This document shows positions 36,831 through 50,427 of a stretch of DNA of 64,000 nt, one piece after another (the first letter of the stretch is position 1; every line of letters starts with the position of its first letter). The stretch is taken from the NCBI RefSeq assembly GCF_000002235.5, contig NW_022145537.1, positions 362,704-426,703 of the forward strand, read 5' to 3'. This DNA is from Strongylocentrotus purpuratus (Eukaryota; Echinodermata; Echinoidea; Camarodonta; Strongylocentrotidae). Position numbers and translations under genes: made by a program. Under the pieces are notes generated by a model. The model had not been told where the DNA came from. It did no database searches and worked only from the letters and a program-made list of their open reading frames with translations.

Positions 36831-37900
36831 CTTGCTTAATTTTACCACTGCTTTCCTCTCAATTCCCTCTTGCACAAAATCACATTCTCTCTATCAGTTT
36901 CAAATATTATCGATCAACTTCAAGTTCAAGTTAATCATGTCTTTCACTCCTTCTTCCTTATCTACCCGAGTATCATCACCAACGTCTAAACTTTCTTGCG
37001 CCCCCTGCATTTCGTACTTTACCCCCCCCCCTCTCTCTCTCTTCCTCTCTGAATTATACTTCTATCTTATTTTGTTTCCTCCACTTTCCTTCTCTTCACT
37101 TTTGCATTACTTCATAATCTCTAGAGGAACATCAACAGTACTTCAAGTTTAAATTCATCATCGTCATCACCGCTTCGTCTACTATCTGTCCTCGTTTCTG
37201 TCTCCACCCAATATTTTTCTGTTTTGCCTCCCCTCTCTATGTCTCCGTCTATCTCCATCCAAGCACTAATTTCCTCTCTTCTCTATAGCAGAAGATCGAA
37301 ATATCAGAATATGAAAAAAGTTATCTATCAAGATCAAGATCATCATCTGTATCGCCTTTCTTCTATCTTCTCATCACCTCCCCTCTTAAGCTTCTATTTC
37401 TCACGCCTCGTTCTATGTCTCCCTCTTTTTGTTTGTCTGATTCTTATCCGTTTATCTCACTTTTATTCATTCATTGTATTAATCTCTTCTGTGATATCAA
37501 AGCATCAGCATATATGTGAATTTGCGATCACGTTCAAACTAAAAACCTTCGATATTCTTTCGTTTCATCTCTGTCCTCTTGTGTCAGCGGTGTCTCTCTT
37601 TTCAACCACGTCTCTGTCACTCTATAAGTATCTCTCCTTTTCTTTTTATCTCTTTTTCGCTCAATTGACTTTCCCCTTTCTCTATTCAAGTACAGTACAT
37701 TGAATTTGTTCAGTCATGTCTCATTACTGACACACAATCATTAGTCTCATATATCTCAGTATCAGCTATCATTCTCCAATATCATTCATGTTCTAAGTCC
37801 CCATCTTGTATCTCTTTACCGGCCCTTTCTTATATCTTCAACTGCCTTCCCTTCTCCCTCTCTTCAAATCATTCTTGCTCTTCATTGCAGCTCTCGATAG
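36831..37900 (+). repeat. Diffuse pyrimidine-rich (CT) region
   Basis: About 1 kb is unusually rich in C and T on the + strand (words such as CTCTTCCCTC). Frames at 36832-37152 and 37224-37703 are Ser/Leu/Phe-rich because of this composition and show no conserved motif. Confidence 0.6.
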
Positions 37901-39360
37901 TTTTCTAATTTCAGTGCATGTCGGTGTATTGCACACTCTAACAAGGCAGACGACTTAATTAACCCAATAGCTAGACTTGTAATGGAGACGAGTCTTTGCC
38001 TCTTGTCGACTGAGAAAAAAACTAAACTATGTCACCGAAAATTTGAAAGTGTGATTCACATCCTTGCAGTTAAAAACAAAATATCAGAAATAACCCAATG
38101 TATCTATTTCAAAGAACGATTGAAAAGGAAACAAATGTTGTTGTATGAAAAAATAGTCTAAAACTAAAAAAATGTCCATAAAAAAAGGAATTGAAACTGT
38201 ATAAAAGCGAACAAAAATAGATATTGTTTTCCTTCGTACTAATTTTCTTTAAAGACACAATGACGAACATAATCGGATATTAATATTTTCCTATTTCGTT
38301 GAAAGTTGAGAGAAATTTTGTTCTGTGTTTGTTTTCCATACACTTGTAACATAAATACTTCGGATTGATTTCTATGCCATAGCCCCCCCCCCCCACCCCC
38401 ACATACAGTTAAGGACTTTGTCTCGCATAACAAATACTGACAATTCGAACTTGTTATTTGAGTATGACACGTTTGATGTGGCTGCAGCCGATGTCTGACA
38501 AAATGTTATACGACGTGACGGAAGAGATCGATCATTACCACCTCTCTTTACAAACAAAAAAGATTTCATGATGACAATTTTGTTTCTAGATCTCACATCG
38601 TCAGCGAAGTTTGGTTTCATACAAAAGCTGAAGATGTTTAAATGGTTCACTTTCCTACTGAATAGCGAGGCGAAAGGGGGGCGAACGGAAATCGATTTCG
38701 AAGTTCGGGATGATGGTAATTCGTGATCATTACCGACGACCCAAATACGAACACCTAATCGTGTTATGAAAAGAATAATGGACAGATAGTGGAAGCTCAT
38801 CATCAGAATAACAAAAACAAAAAGAAGAGAAATATGTATGAAGAGTCATTAGGCAACGCATCCGCATGTCTTTACGAGCGATTAAGAAAGTACTCTCAAC
38901 TTTCATCAACTTCTGGAATGCACTTCATGGTCTTGGTTTCGTCCATTCAGGTAAGGGTGTCCGTACTTTGTGAGACCCAAGATCTATTTCTTAGCAAGGC
39001 GAGATCGAAGTCACTCTTCATGAGCAGAAATATATCATCTCAATTCCAAATGTGAGATATTCATTCGATTTTCTCCTCTACTCGACGGAACTATAGAAGT
39101 AATTCAAGTTATTGTAGATTTAAGAATCCCCAGTAGTATGAATCTTATAATTTTGTTGTCGTTTAAACCTGTCTATTATTTATTCCCCATATACAGTATC
39201 ATTTTATTTTTTACCAAGATGCACCAAATTCAGGAATATAATAGTTGTCAGTTGATACGGTCCTAATTGAAACCGGTCTTACTCCTTTTGGGACTTTCAA
39301 ACGTGTATAAATCAATCTAATAACATTGTACGGATAGCAAAACTAAATAATTAGCAAACC
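37901..39360. other. Non-coding; one weak candidate signal-peptide exon
   Basis: No gene is firmly supported. A minus-strand ATG at 38803 opens a short hydrophobic frame that could be the receptor's first exon; this is treated as a finding only. A poly-C run lies at about 38385-38395. Confidence 0.5.
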
Positions 39361-39364
39361 TTAT

Positions 39365-39470
39365 CAATGTTAATAATAAAATAATAATAATAACAACATT
39401 TATAATGCGCACATATCCACCCCAAGAGATGCTCAAGGCGCCTAACAAGGTAAGTACATTGAACAAAATA
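39365..39470. repeat. (TAA)n with GCGCACATATCC ... CAAGGCGCC dispersed-repeat motif
   Basis: A TAATAATAA microsatellite runs into AACATTTATAATGCGCAC, then GATGCTCAAGGCGCC. A microsatellite joined to a GCGC-bounded block is the look of a dispersed repeat end that I recall from marine invertebrate genomes. The family is not identified. Confidence 0.5.
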
Positions 39471-41271
39471 ATTTAACATAATTAAATATAATTCAACAAC
39501 GTTAATTACATAATATTGTGAAATACACTACGTCTTAACTAAGGAATTCAGACATTAGATAGGTTTTCAGTTATTTTTGGAACACATAATAGAAGAATGA
39601 AAACTGGCATGAACGCCCCCATTGTCTATTCGTCACACTTGGTGCACCATTTATCTCCAGTTACCATATCCCCATTCGATTTCCAGAAATAGGGGAAGGG
39701 AATAAACATGGTATTCATTTCTGGGGCACGGAGAGGCAGAGAAGGGCAATTTCTCACCTCAAAATAGGGGTTGCCAAGTGTAAGCAATTATAGGATGGTA
39801 TCCAGGGAATTTCTTGAGCAATTCCAAGGCTCATTGCATCTATTTCACATTCAACATTCTAACCTTAATTTTGTGTGACTGGAAAATGAAACATTGTTAT
39901 TCAATTTGGCTTATAAAAGTTTTAGACAACCTGTTTTTAAAAGCTCTACAAGTAATTTGGATTAGTGAGGTAGCACGAGTCCACCGACAGGAAAGATTGG
40001 AAGGGGGCGTCTGTCTTACTTGAAAAATAAATGACAATTTACAAGTACACTGATAGGGCTCCAAAAGGTGGTCCAGGCGTATTCTGTACCCGTTCTTTTC
40101 CCTTCCCCCTTTCTCGTTATCTCTTTTCTACTTTGCCTTTATCTTATTTTTCCTACCTCTCGATTGGGAGTTGGCACGTGTCCATTGACTACTGACTTGG
40201 ATATAAAGTGAAAAGTTTGATTTATTTTCTCCATTCAGTGCTAATACAAAGAATGGCAGTTATATCGAGCTTACTATCCCACGAAAAAACCCACAAAAAG
40301 ATGCAAAAGGAATGTCCTGCTAAAGATAAAGGGTACAGTGCCCCTGGAATATTTTGATTTAAACATGTGCTCGCCATGATCTTTGATCGTGATCGCCATG
40401 ATCTTTAACCGTCCTAGGCCTAGCAGACAACATCTTGGAACCTTAACGCCCAAGCGGATCCTGCTTGTGTGCACGCAGGTGCTATATACGACTGATTTGC
40501 CGCATCTTTGAATATTTATTAAGCAACAAGCGCCCCCGGGGTTCCCGTTTCAAAATACCGTACCGCTTACATTATTTTCCCTCTTCAAAAGGGGTAATAA
40601 GTCAGGTCCGTTCGTGTTATGAATGTGACTCGAACGCTCTTACTTTAATACGGAGAGTCTTGTCATTTATTGAAGGGTTCGTCTTCCCTCAGTCGCTTCG
40701 TTTTAATTTCAGATGCCAGAGGAAATAGCATTTCAAACCTTTTCTGCGGGAGTATTCCATGACTGTATGAGCTATCACAGCAAAAACTTAAAGGTTCCGT
40801 ATATTTGTACATCTTAACAATCAATAAGTCGCATTTCGTTGCTTTAAACTAGTGATAAGTAGCCTTACAATCTGAAAAAAAGAAAATAATAAGCATCCAT
40901 GATGATAGTTCCTCTTAAAACAGAGTCTAACGCAATCAAGAATTTCAAGTATTATGGCTTATCAGAAGTGGTTTATATCAAACCAACTCTGCTAGATCAG
41001 GATGGGATTGCATTACGTTGTTTCCGTGACACTTAAAGAAGGCTACAGAAGCAAACACATATTTATGAACACGTATTGCTACATAGAAGAACTCTTTTGA
41101 TCCATTTCTCTTATCCCACGTCTAATATCTCCAGCATTAACATGATGGGAGGAAAAATTCCAAATAAAGGTTTATTTAGGCTCAAAGGTCAAATTTTTAT
41201 CTCACTTCACAGCCATTGATCCTTTGATGGAGAGAGGCATAAACACTGGCTTTGAAGATGATAGTGGTGAT
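39471..41271. other. Non-coding, no recognised feature
   Basis: AT-rich, unique-looking sequence; only short unconvincing open frames. Confidence 0.6.
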
Positions 41272-41663
41272 TTAAAGAGAAGGTTGAGTTCTGGGAAGAG
41301 GTAAAAAATAATTTGTGAGCGTTATCATTCTTATTATGCAAGGGTGGAAGAACATCAGATTAAACATGTTCCCTGAAAAGCATGGCTCTTCAAATGCCTT
41401 CATATTCTAAATATAACATGAAACATCGTAAAAATCCGGGTTGGATTTTTCGCCACGTGTTCGTGTAGTCCCATATACATCATTCTGTGTACAGTGCTTG
41501 TAACTTTGCCAAGATTTGGCCAAATTTCTTTTCATTTTGATGATTCCAGAACCTTGCAATACACACGAATACTTATATACTAGATGATCAACCTTTTCTG
41601 ATAGATTCCACACCATTTCTTTCACAATGCAATCACATGACCAGAACTCAACTTTACCTTTAA
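41272..41663. mobile_element. 392-bp TTAA MITE, copy 1
   Basis: Starts TTAAAGAGAAGGTTGAGTTC and ends GAACTCAACTTTACCTTTAA, an inverted repeat bounded by TTAA. The body includes CACGTGTTCGTGTAGTCCC and CTTTCTTTCACAATGCAATC and is shared with the copies at 57758-58147 and 63552-63934. Non-coding. Confidence 0.9.
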
Positions 41664-42834
41664 CATTTAATGGCGTATTTACAACGAGTAATATCCTAGA
41701 TGCACTACGATTGCGTCATTACATGCGCTAATCAAGTCTGTGAAAGCAATTAGCGCATACGCCAGTAACTAAACACAATATTGCAATGTTCATTTTATTT
41801 CACTTTTAACATCACTCTGGCGCGTCAAAGACAAACGCAAGTCGCTGACGCAGTCTTACTTCAAAAATGACGCATCGCTACCTGTACAACGGCCATTAAG
41901 AGTAATACTAAATTATTATTTTTTTAATCAACGGTGTAGATAGCGACATGAATGCACAATATTAAAGCGACTGCTGGTACAATGTATTGAAAGAGTATAC
42001 GAGGATATACTAAAAGAGCAAAGGAAGACATTTTCCTTTAAATGTCTGTATACAATTTATTTAAATTTGGCGTCAAAACCTCAAACAAGTCAAATTAGGA
42101 CACCTTTAAATCGTAACGCAGGCGGATCACGGAAGAGAGACAAAGGGCGACATTTAGGATGGGAAGTGAGAGGTAGAAAGATAAGGAGAGAGAGAGAGAA
42201 CTGGTAACTGTGAGTAAGAGAGTTAGAGTGGGTGAGATATTCATAATCACCTTAGGAGAATATGTTACTCATTATACCCTGTCTTCGATGCTTTCACTAG
42301 AAAACCAAAATCAAGACAGACAATAAGAAAGATGAAACGAGACAAACATCGTTTCGTTGTTATGGAAGTGATTTGTGAGACCAAAATAGCAAACGTCTCT
42401 GCCACATAAATCATGCGATTTATACGACTACATTCGTATTTTTTCGTAGGGATATTATTGAGGCTTATGTCTTAAAGACAAAAGATAAGATGTTTCTATT
42501 ACTGGAAGGGAATTAGTCTTGTGTACGTCAACCTCTGATGATTTTATTTTGGTTCTGATTACAGAAATTAAACATTCATGTGTTGTCATCGTTGTGGTTA
42601 GAGAAATAAAAAATGAATAAAAATCTCTTTCTGCTTACTCAAATCGACAATTCAACTCTGATAAAATCGCTACTACAACGAATCTTTAACTGTTAGAAGC
42701 AAAAAAGCTGCCCCTACCACGTGATCATTTCTATTATTGTACCCTTTCGTTTAATAGGCTGGTAAGGCATTGTAGATTTTTTTTTTAAGCAAAGAGGCAA
42801 ACAAGCTAGCGAATGAAATAAAACGAAATGAGGT
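41664..42834. other. Non-coding; short GA tract at about 42183-42200
   Basis: No gene or large repeat recognised. Confidence 0.6.
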
Positions 42835-43640
42835 AGCGGTGGTAATAGTGATGGTTGTGGAACTGCTGGGAACGATTAGGTTGTTGCTAGTGGTAGATCA
42901 AGTGGACAGTTGCGGTGGTAATTACGCTACAATGGTAAAGTGGTATTCATACCGGTGGAGGTGGTAAATTGTTGGTGCTGGGCTGCTGGTGGTAGTTGGT
43001 AATATTAGAGTGCTTGAGGAGGTGGTGGGAGTATTAGTGATACAGTGGTGGTACTATACTATTAGTAGTTGAGATGATATTGGAAATAGTGTATGTTTAG
43101 GTGGTGGCGAGATTAATTTTACCTTCATATTTAGACTATACCCAAAACCTTTGATTCACCATGTTATCATCTACTTTAGATAAGACCCGTGATGGGACTA
43201 CACAAATGTTAACGAAGATTGTGTTGTAAGAGAGATGGTGGTAGTGGTACAGTGATAGTGGAGTGACAGTGACATTGGTGGTAGTGGAGGTGGTTGTGAT
43301 GGTTGTAATGGTGGTGGTGGTGATAGACTCGAGGTAATGGTACGGTTTTGGTGGCGGTAGTGGAAGAGAGGTAGAACTAGTATTCATAGTAGTGGTAAAA
43401 TGGCGGTAGTAGTGGTGGTTAAGATAATTTTGGTGTCTGTGGAGATAGTGAAAAATTTGTCCTTTTACTTTCTTCAGGTATGTTTTTTTAAGACGTTTGC
43501 CATAACTTTTCAAATACCAAGTTTTATCTATATTTGATAAGACACATGGTGGTACTAACATTTGGACAAAGATGGTGGTACTACGAGTCGTGGTGGTTAT
43601 GGTGGTGGTGGTGGTGGTATATTGGTAGTGGTGGCTGTGG
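42835..43640 (+). repeat. GGT/GTG-rich trinucleotide region with three related spacers
   Basis: GGTGGTAGTGG-type repeats alternate with a diverged spacer whose core reads (A/T)GATAAGAC followed by GGTACTA or GGGACTA; it recurs near 43178, 43537 and 43724. The Thr/His-rich minus-strand frame at 43136-43660 follows from the triplet repeat and is not supported as a gene. Confidence 0.75.
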
Positions 43641-44327
43641 CGGTGTGTGTATGTTCCCACTGTTCTGTATTTAGACGCTCATTTCAGTACATACTTTTTC
43701 AATACTATGTTACTATCTTCTATAGATAAACTTAGTGGATATCGCGGCAACGATAAAGACCTACATGCAATATTTAAGTATCTACAGAGAGTCATCTTCA
43801 TCAAATGTATCATTCGATTGTGATTGAAAAATGTATTCGATATCATAAGTACACACGCTCTTAAGGTAACATTTTAAGTCACATAACATCTTTCTTGAAA
43901 ATCGTTGATTTAAATGCTTCCCTCGAATTCATAATGCCCCAATTTCGGTCAATTAGTATTCTACAAGGCATACTCGATAATGTCACCAACTTTTGAATGT
44001 GATTTGACAGAGTAGCTAGAACACATTTTGTTCGACACGCTCCAAATCAAACGAAAAATTAGGAAAAATGACCTAACACACAATAAAGAATTCCTCTATA
44101 TATTACACACGGTATGCCTCATGTTATATAATTAAACTCTAGTGATTTATCAATGAAGGAACTCTGTGCACTTGGACCTGTGGATTGGCTTCAAGCGATG
44201 ACTGCCATAGATGTTGTGATGGGCACAAACCATGACGCCTGTACTTTCCTGTACACCCCGTAATAAACAACCCTTTCCCATCTCCCCCAAATACTCGATA
44301 GCATGAATGAACACCTTAATTGCAACA

Positions 44328-44353
44328 GATGTGGGTTTACGATAACCCACATC
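44328..44353. other. Perfect 10-bp stem, 6-base loop inverted repeat
   Basis: GATGTGGGTT, loop TACGAT, AACCCACATC. It is isolated, with no adjoining gene, so its role is unknown. Confidence 0.85.
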
Positions 44354-44654
44354 CAACGGGTTAGGTAACTGTCAATTCCATGTTACTGAGGATATTACAA
44401 AAATAGGAGGGCAAACTCTACCCCCCTTCCACGGCCCAGTCATATAAGAAACAATTATAATCATCCCGCCAACGACTTCTTACATGCTGTACAATCGGAC
44501 GCGAAGTCTCTCAATGCCCAATCCGCACAGAATATTTCAAACATAGCCAGTTTTTAATCAGCGTGATAAATTTTCGGTGCTCTTTTCATCCGCCTTATTA
44601 ATCAGTCGACCGTCGAACACTCGTCTCGGATTGAAGTCGTTATTTCACCATGGG

Positions 44655-45066
44655 GTCCTCCACGACGTCAACAGACTATTAAATAGGTGGAGAAGTAGCA
44701 GAACCTATGACTGGGAAGTGGGAATCTTTTTTTCTTTCTAGATATGAACAAAAAAGTTCTTCGCCGAAAATGTAAATGAAGACATTTTCATGCCTATGGG
44801 TAATTTCACGACGTCATAAGACGGTTGAACATGTGGGAAAGAAGCAGAACCTGATGACTCGGGATGTCTATTTTCTTTGCTTTAAGCCGGATATTACAGA
44901 ATGACTTCTTCGCTGATAATGCAAATGAAGACATTAATGATTATTCCTGCCTTTGGGTCTTTTTAAGTACTAACAGAAAATTAAAATATGCTGAGGAGCC
45001 TAAGAAGCAGAATCTATAGCTCCGCAGAAAGACTCAATCAATTTCTGATATATGGAAACAGCGTTT
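44655..45066. repeat. Diverged tandem repeat, ~146-160-bp unit, ~3 copies
   Basis: CACGACGTCA starts units at 44661 and 44807. Each contains AGAAGCAGAACCT or AGTAGCAGAACCTA, then TTCTTCGC and AATGAAGACATT. A third, more decayed unit with AGAAGCAGAATCTATAG follows near 44970. Confidence 0.8.
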
Positions 45067-48000
45067 TATTACAGAGGAGATACTTTACACATGTATATAA
45101 TTTGCAGTTTTGTACTACATGTATGTTCTTAACCTAGACACATTCGACGAAATAAAGATTAAATTACTTTTAAAAAGACACAATTATATTTATTATCCGG
45201 TCATTTGACCTTAGCGAATGCCATACGTTGGTTAACAAGGGTATTTGGATGTACATCAAGAAACCTAATATACGAAACAGTAAGATGGAGAGCTTCTTTT
45301 GAAGTAGAAAAAGAGTTTAAGGTAAAGACTGGTAGGAGTAAAATTGCGGTTCAAGGGTTTTGAGTGCAAAATATCCATTCAATATCGTTTAAATATTGCT
45401 TTAGAGGTTTACATGGCAATACTTCAACCTAAATTCGCAAAAACAGAAATATATGCCCAAATGTTCAATGTTGAAGTGCATTCGCGATATCTAACCAAGC
45501 CAGATCAATATGATAATATACCAAATATATCAATTAGTAGGCGGTTTCCCGGCAAAATTTGTATCATCGCGTATTAGTAAAACATATTCTTTCACATGAT
45601 TGGTAATAAGAGCTTCCATTTCATTTTTTGAGAGGGGGCGTTTTCAAAAACAGGTTTATACCTTTAAGGGATATACTTGACTGGTCGTTTCTTCTTCAAA
45701 TACACTCTGTTGTCGGATGGCTAATAATTTAACAAGAAGTTGATTGGTTTGGTGAAGGTTGTGACAAAGACGATGTAAGCAGGGTTTAAACAGACCCTTA
45801 TTAGGGTGTTGCATTCTGGACAATAAGCTGAACTTGATCCATCAACGTGTCCCCTTGCGGAAGTAATATTGGGAGATTCCGCGATTTGGAGGCAGATATC
45901 CCCCACAGCGGGAACTAACTGACTCTTCGTAATCTCGATGAAAAGCTACGTTTTTGTCACGGTTGAAGTAGACTGACGTATGGAATAACGTGATTAATAC
46001 AAGAAAAGAAAATCCTATATCAAAATAGCCACGCTGTAACAGATTGATGGCAGAAGAGTAAGGTTATTCTTATATATGTATTGAGATGTGCAACACAAGG
46101 AATACAGAAAACGCAATGACGAGAGTCATTTCAAAATTACTTTTACATTTTTGGAATTAGGTATTACGATCATCACTTCATCGTTTATCAAATCTCATTT
46201 TAACATACAGTGTGAAGGTCTTGAGTTATCAGCGATCAGACATCTCAGAACACTAAAATAGTATCGCAGGTACTATGACTACCAAGTTGATATCAACGGC
46301 AATCTGCATCATTCATCATTGTACATTTATTCTGAGCAGGTTTGCACATGCTCCTAAAGTAATAACGTTGTCTGATCTTTTATTTCAGATTTATACTACA
46401 AAATCAGCGTCAGTCAGTTGGTCGAGCCCTGTATTACCTGCTTATAAAACATGAAGAGCAAATCATGTTTCTCATTCATTGAATATTTCCGTAGCTATTT
46501 TCAGCTTGTTTGGTGGGACAATAACCCATATTTCGATCGGAAACACCTATCATTTTCAAATGAAAAAGCTTTCATTATTTTCACCGCCACGTTGTTCAAA
46601 CTGAATGAAATCCAAGGCCATGGATCTGGCGCCTTAACACATTGGTAACACATGGTTACACGAGCTATGGCTCAGGAGAGCTAAAACTGAAAAAGACAGG
46701 AACGTGACTGAGATCGAGAAGAAGCGAATATCAAGGGGGGTACGTGGGACAGGGTTTGAGCGACTCCCTGTAAAGATATTCCACCCAACCAATTAAAGAG
46801 GATTTTTTTTTCTGGTGTTAGTTCGGACAATTATTTCAAGAAAAATAACAGAATTTGATGTCTGTTCTATTTTTCCTCTATGCTTTCTAAAGACATACAT
46901 GTACAATGAATTGGTGATGTTTTAACACAAATAGCTTTTAGCCTCATCCCCTGATACCAAATCCAGATATATCTACACACCACAGAAATGTCAGGCCGTG
47001 AAAGGGCGCAATAGAGGGAGCAGAAAAGAGACGACGAAGATAGAGAAAGAGAGATAGATAGAGAGAGAGAGAGACGTAAGGGAAGACACTCCAACACACA
47101 CACACACACACCACGCACACACCCATACGCACACGCACACATGATATACACATTAACACCCGCAGGGAGTGGTAGAGAAACGATAAATGTACACGACGAG
47201 GATTGAGAAGATATCGAGATGAGAAGATGAAGATCGTTAATCATTATCTAATGCCGTGATAGGAAATCGTTATTAAAGAGAGGCGAGAAGGGAGGGGGAG
47301 GGGGACACAGCAAGCGGGACAGATTACATTATTCATCTTTACAGGTTATTTCAGGGGTCAGCTACAACTAGTAGAGGGTACAAGAAGAAACGCGGAAAGA
47401 AGAGGGACGTATAAAACACAGAGTACAAACAAAAATCAAACAGGGATGCGAGAAGATAGTGAAAGGGCCTGTGAGAGGAAAAAGATAGAGACAGAAGGTA
47501 CGTAACCATGACTTCGTAATAAAACCTAACACGACAGACCTAGCGGTGTTATTTGTTTGCGGGACACGTCTCTACACTAGTTTCGCCTGAGACTTAGGTA
47601 TCTATAGCTCCGTGACTTCCGTATGATCTTCCTTCCTTAACACCTTGAAAAGACGGAGAGGCAGAGAGGTGTGAGTGACGGATATAACACTTCGGATTAC
47701 AGACTGATAACATGTTACGTATGAGATAACTATTACAACAAAATGCATTTGAATTACAAGTTCTGTTCTTTGACGTACAGTGTTTGTTTCGCAATCGCTC
47801 TTGATGAGGAGAGGGATGCGCCTCCATACTTTCCCATCATCAACCAGCACCCATCAACATTATTACGAGCAAGAAACATGTTGTGGTTCTACGAACGTGT
47901 TAATCAACAGACAAGGTTCATGTAATCTGAAGTTCTCTACATCCATCTAGGGGCAACTCACCTCCAGGGGAACCTCTGCCACCCAGCTATATCGATTTCG

Positions 48001-48764
48001 TCTGCTGCGGAAAGGACCTATAGTTGTTCGGTGTTAGGCGAGGGAGTCATGGGAGGGACTGCCCGTTTACACCGCGAACCCCCGTATCGATTATCACAAG
48101 ACATACACGATACGAAATGAACTCCATCTTCTTATGAGGAGTCAGATGAAGGATATTGAGATGCTGAAGTTGGATGGGAGTGAGAGGACGGTGTCGGTCA
48201 TACGAAGCCAGAAAATTGAGGATCAAATTATGTTAGCTTGAAATTAAGTTCTATCTCCAGGAAGTGAGCAGATAAAATGCAGAAGAAACAACAAAACAAC
48301 GATAAGAATTCGAATTGAATGAGATGTAAAGCAGAGCACAATGCACACCAACATCATGCACCCACACTCAGAGCACTCACCCGCACACATATTATGCACC
48401 CACCCACACGTTATGCACCCACCCACACTTGCATTTTAAAAAGTCGGCACAAAAAAACCTTCCAAACACTGAAAAGCTGACAAAATAAATCTTCAACCGG
48501 ATAAATAAATATCTAATAAATGATTTCCCGATGTGCCTTCAATTGTATTTCATTCACAAGTCTTTTGTTGCTGTGATAACTAATCCAAAATGAAAATGAG
48601 TTGAATTTAAGCCTGTAATACTGACTATGATTGTGTTCACATTTATTATAATGGATTATAGGAGAGCAGGGGTATTAAATGAAACTTCTATCTTTCATTT
48701 GTATGCGGTGGTCGGTGGGAAAAGTACAGGAGAAATAACAGGAAAAGTAAAGGATAAATACCTT
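45067..48764. other. Non-coding; GA and CA microsatellites
   Basis: GA repeats (about 47040-47073) adjoin a CA repeat (about 47093-47140). Near 48360-48430 TATGCACCCACCCACAC is repeated in short tandem form. No supported gene. Confidence 0.6.
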
Positions 48765-49535
48765 TAACCCTAATAAGGCTGGGGGGGTCCCCCTCCACCT
48801 CCATGATTATTCTGATTGTTCGGGAACGCATGTGGATGGCGCCCCGCCACATGCTGACTTTTTTTTTTCTTTAGAGTCTTGCGCATGTTTTTTATAAAAT
48901 ATTTGAAAATCGGACCTACAGTTACAAGGTTACGTGATCTTTTGTCTTTGCATGTCAGCCCGAAAATCGCTCATTTTTGTGATTTGTGTAAAAAATATAT
49001 GGAAATGTCATTTTTCTTAAAAACAGATCAAACAATAGTTATTGGGTCTTTTTTTAAGGTTAGGTGGTTTTTTTTGGGAGTAGAAATAGTTGAATTGTAG
49101 TAAAAAAAAAATGAAATAAAACAACAAAAACAATAAAATACATAAGTTAAAAAAACAATGAAATATATAAGAAATTATCAAAACAAGAGATAACATAAGG
49201 AATGCGCTGGCTCTTCCAAATTTTGTTGTCGTATCATTATTCCAAATAGTCTAATGATTATATGTATGAAAAAGAATGCTAAATATGAATAATATATGAT
49301 TTATGAGTAAAAATGTGATTTTATGACCTTATTTGCATAAATTACCATACATATGAAAATGAGTGAATTTTTCAAAAAATTGAAATTACTATATTATTCT
49401 TTACACTTCACTTGACATTCGTGCAAGTTTTCGCGGAGTTCGGCCGTTTCACGGCCGAGATCTTAAGGGGGGGGGGGGCCATAATGGCCCCCGGCCGTAC
49501 TTAGACCTTAAATAGCCCGGCCTTTTTAGGGTTAA
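48765..49535. mobile_element. 771-bp TTAA MITE with CCCTAA ends (piggyBac-like), opposite orientation to 34989-35488
   Basis: Starts TTAACCCTAATAAGGCTGGG and ends CCGGCCTTTTTAGGGTTAA. The right end, reversed, matches the left end of the 34989 element over about 45 bases. An internal segment near 48910 (GGACCTACAGTTAC) is recognisably related to the reverse strand of that element near 35340. Poly-G occurs at about 49468-49480. No transposase. Confidence 0.82.
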
Positions 49536-50427
49536 AAAACTGGAGAAATAACATTGAACAAGTTCTAAGAAATATTTGGGGTAAAATGAGGGAAGAGACG
49601 TGATAACATACTAAGATCAATTTCTCATTGGTTTATATCTAAGACCTAACTTCAGATGTATTAAAGCAGTAGAGTAAGAAAAACAAATCCATTTACAGTT
49701 TTTCCGAGTACATTGAGTGGTCACGTGACCGCAGTAAATGTCAGCACGACCAACAGTTGCAATACTCCACCTGATCGTTAAAAGACCACGTGATCGCTAA
49801 AGCTTAGCTCGGGTGCTCGTAAAAGGAATCGAGAAAGAGAAACTGGCTTTAACTCTATAATGTTTATCATACAAGAGATGATATGTTTCAAATATACGAC
49901 AAACAAAAAATAAAACTATCGAAAACGTCATTGAAAAGAAAAACTAAAATTTAAATGGGATAATCCAAGCAATGTCCCGTACGTTACCCTACTATTGAAC
50001 AGGGTTATGAAATGATGAACATATCGTCACATAAAATATAATTTCCTTTCGTGTCTTTTTCTCGATTCAAGCTTTAATAGTGCTCACAGCTACACGTAGT
50101 CATCATATATAATCAAACCTTGGATGTTGTCGGTGTCTTATACTTATAGGACAAAATTGATAGCTTGATTTTGCCCACAAAGAGACTGCGTGTTATGCAC
50201 TTGGGTCGAGGAAACTCGCTCAATTTTTTTTGTCTGTTTAATTATTTTGCTTGTCAATCAATCAACTACTACACATTTGCTACGACATTCGTTTGTGTAG
50301 ATATGAAACATTTGTATTTTGTAATATTGGATATGTAATTGTATACACGGTAAACGTATCGTGTCATTCCGGGAGAAGTTTCAATCAATACCCTAGTTTA
50401 CCAAGACTCAAGAACCCCACCTGAGAA
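49536..50427. other. Non-coding, no recognised feature
   Basis: AT-rich sequence between two elements; no gene or repeat recognised. Confidence 0.55.

Noticed and set aside
37224..37703. 159-codon plus-strand frame
   Set aside because: Pyrimidine-rich composition explains the Ser/Leu/Phe content; no motif.
43136..43660. 174-codon Thr/His-rich minus-strand frame
   Set aside because: Encoded by GGT/GTG repeats and the spacer; no independent evidence.
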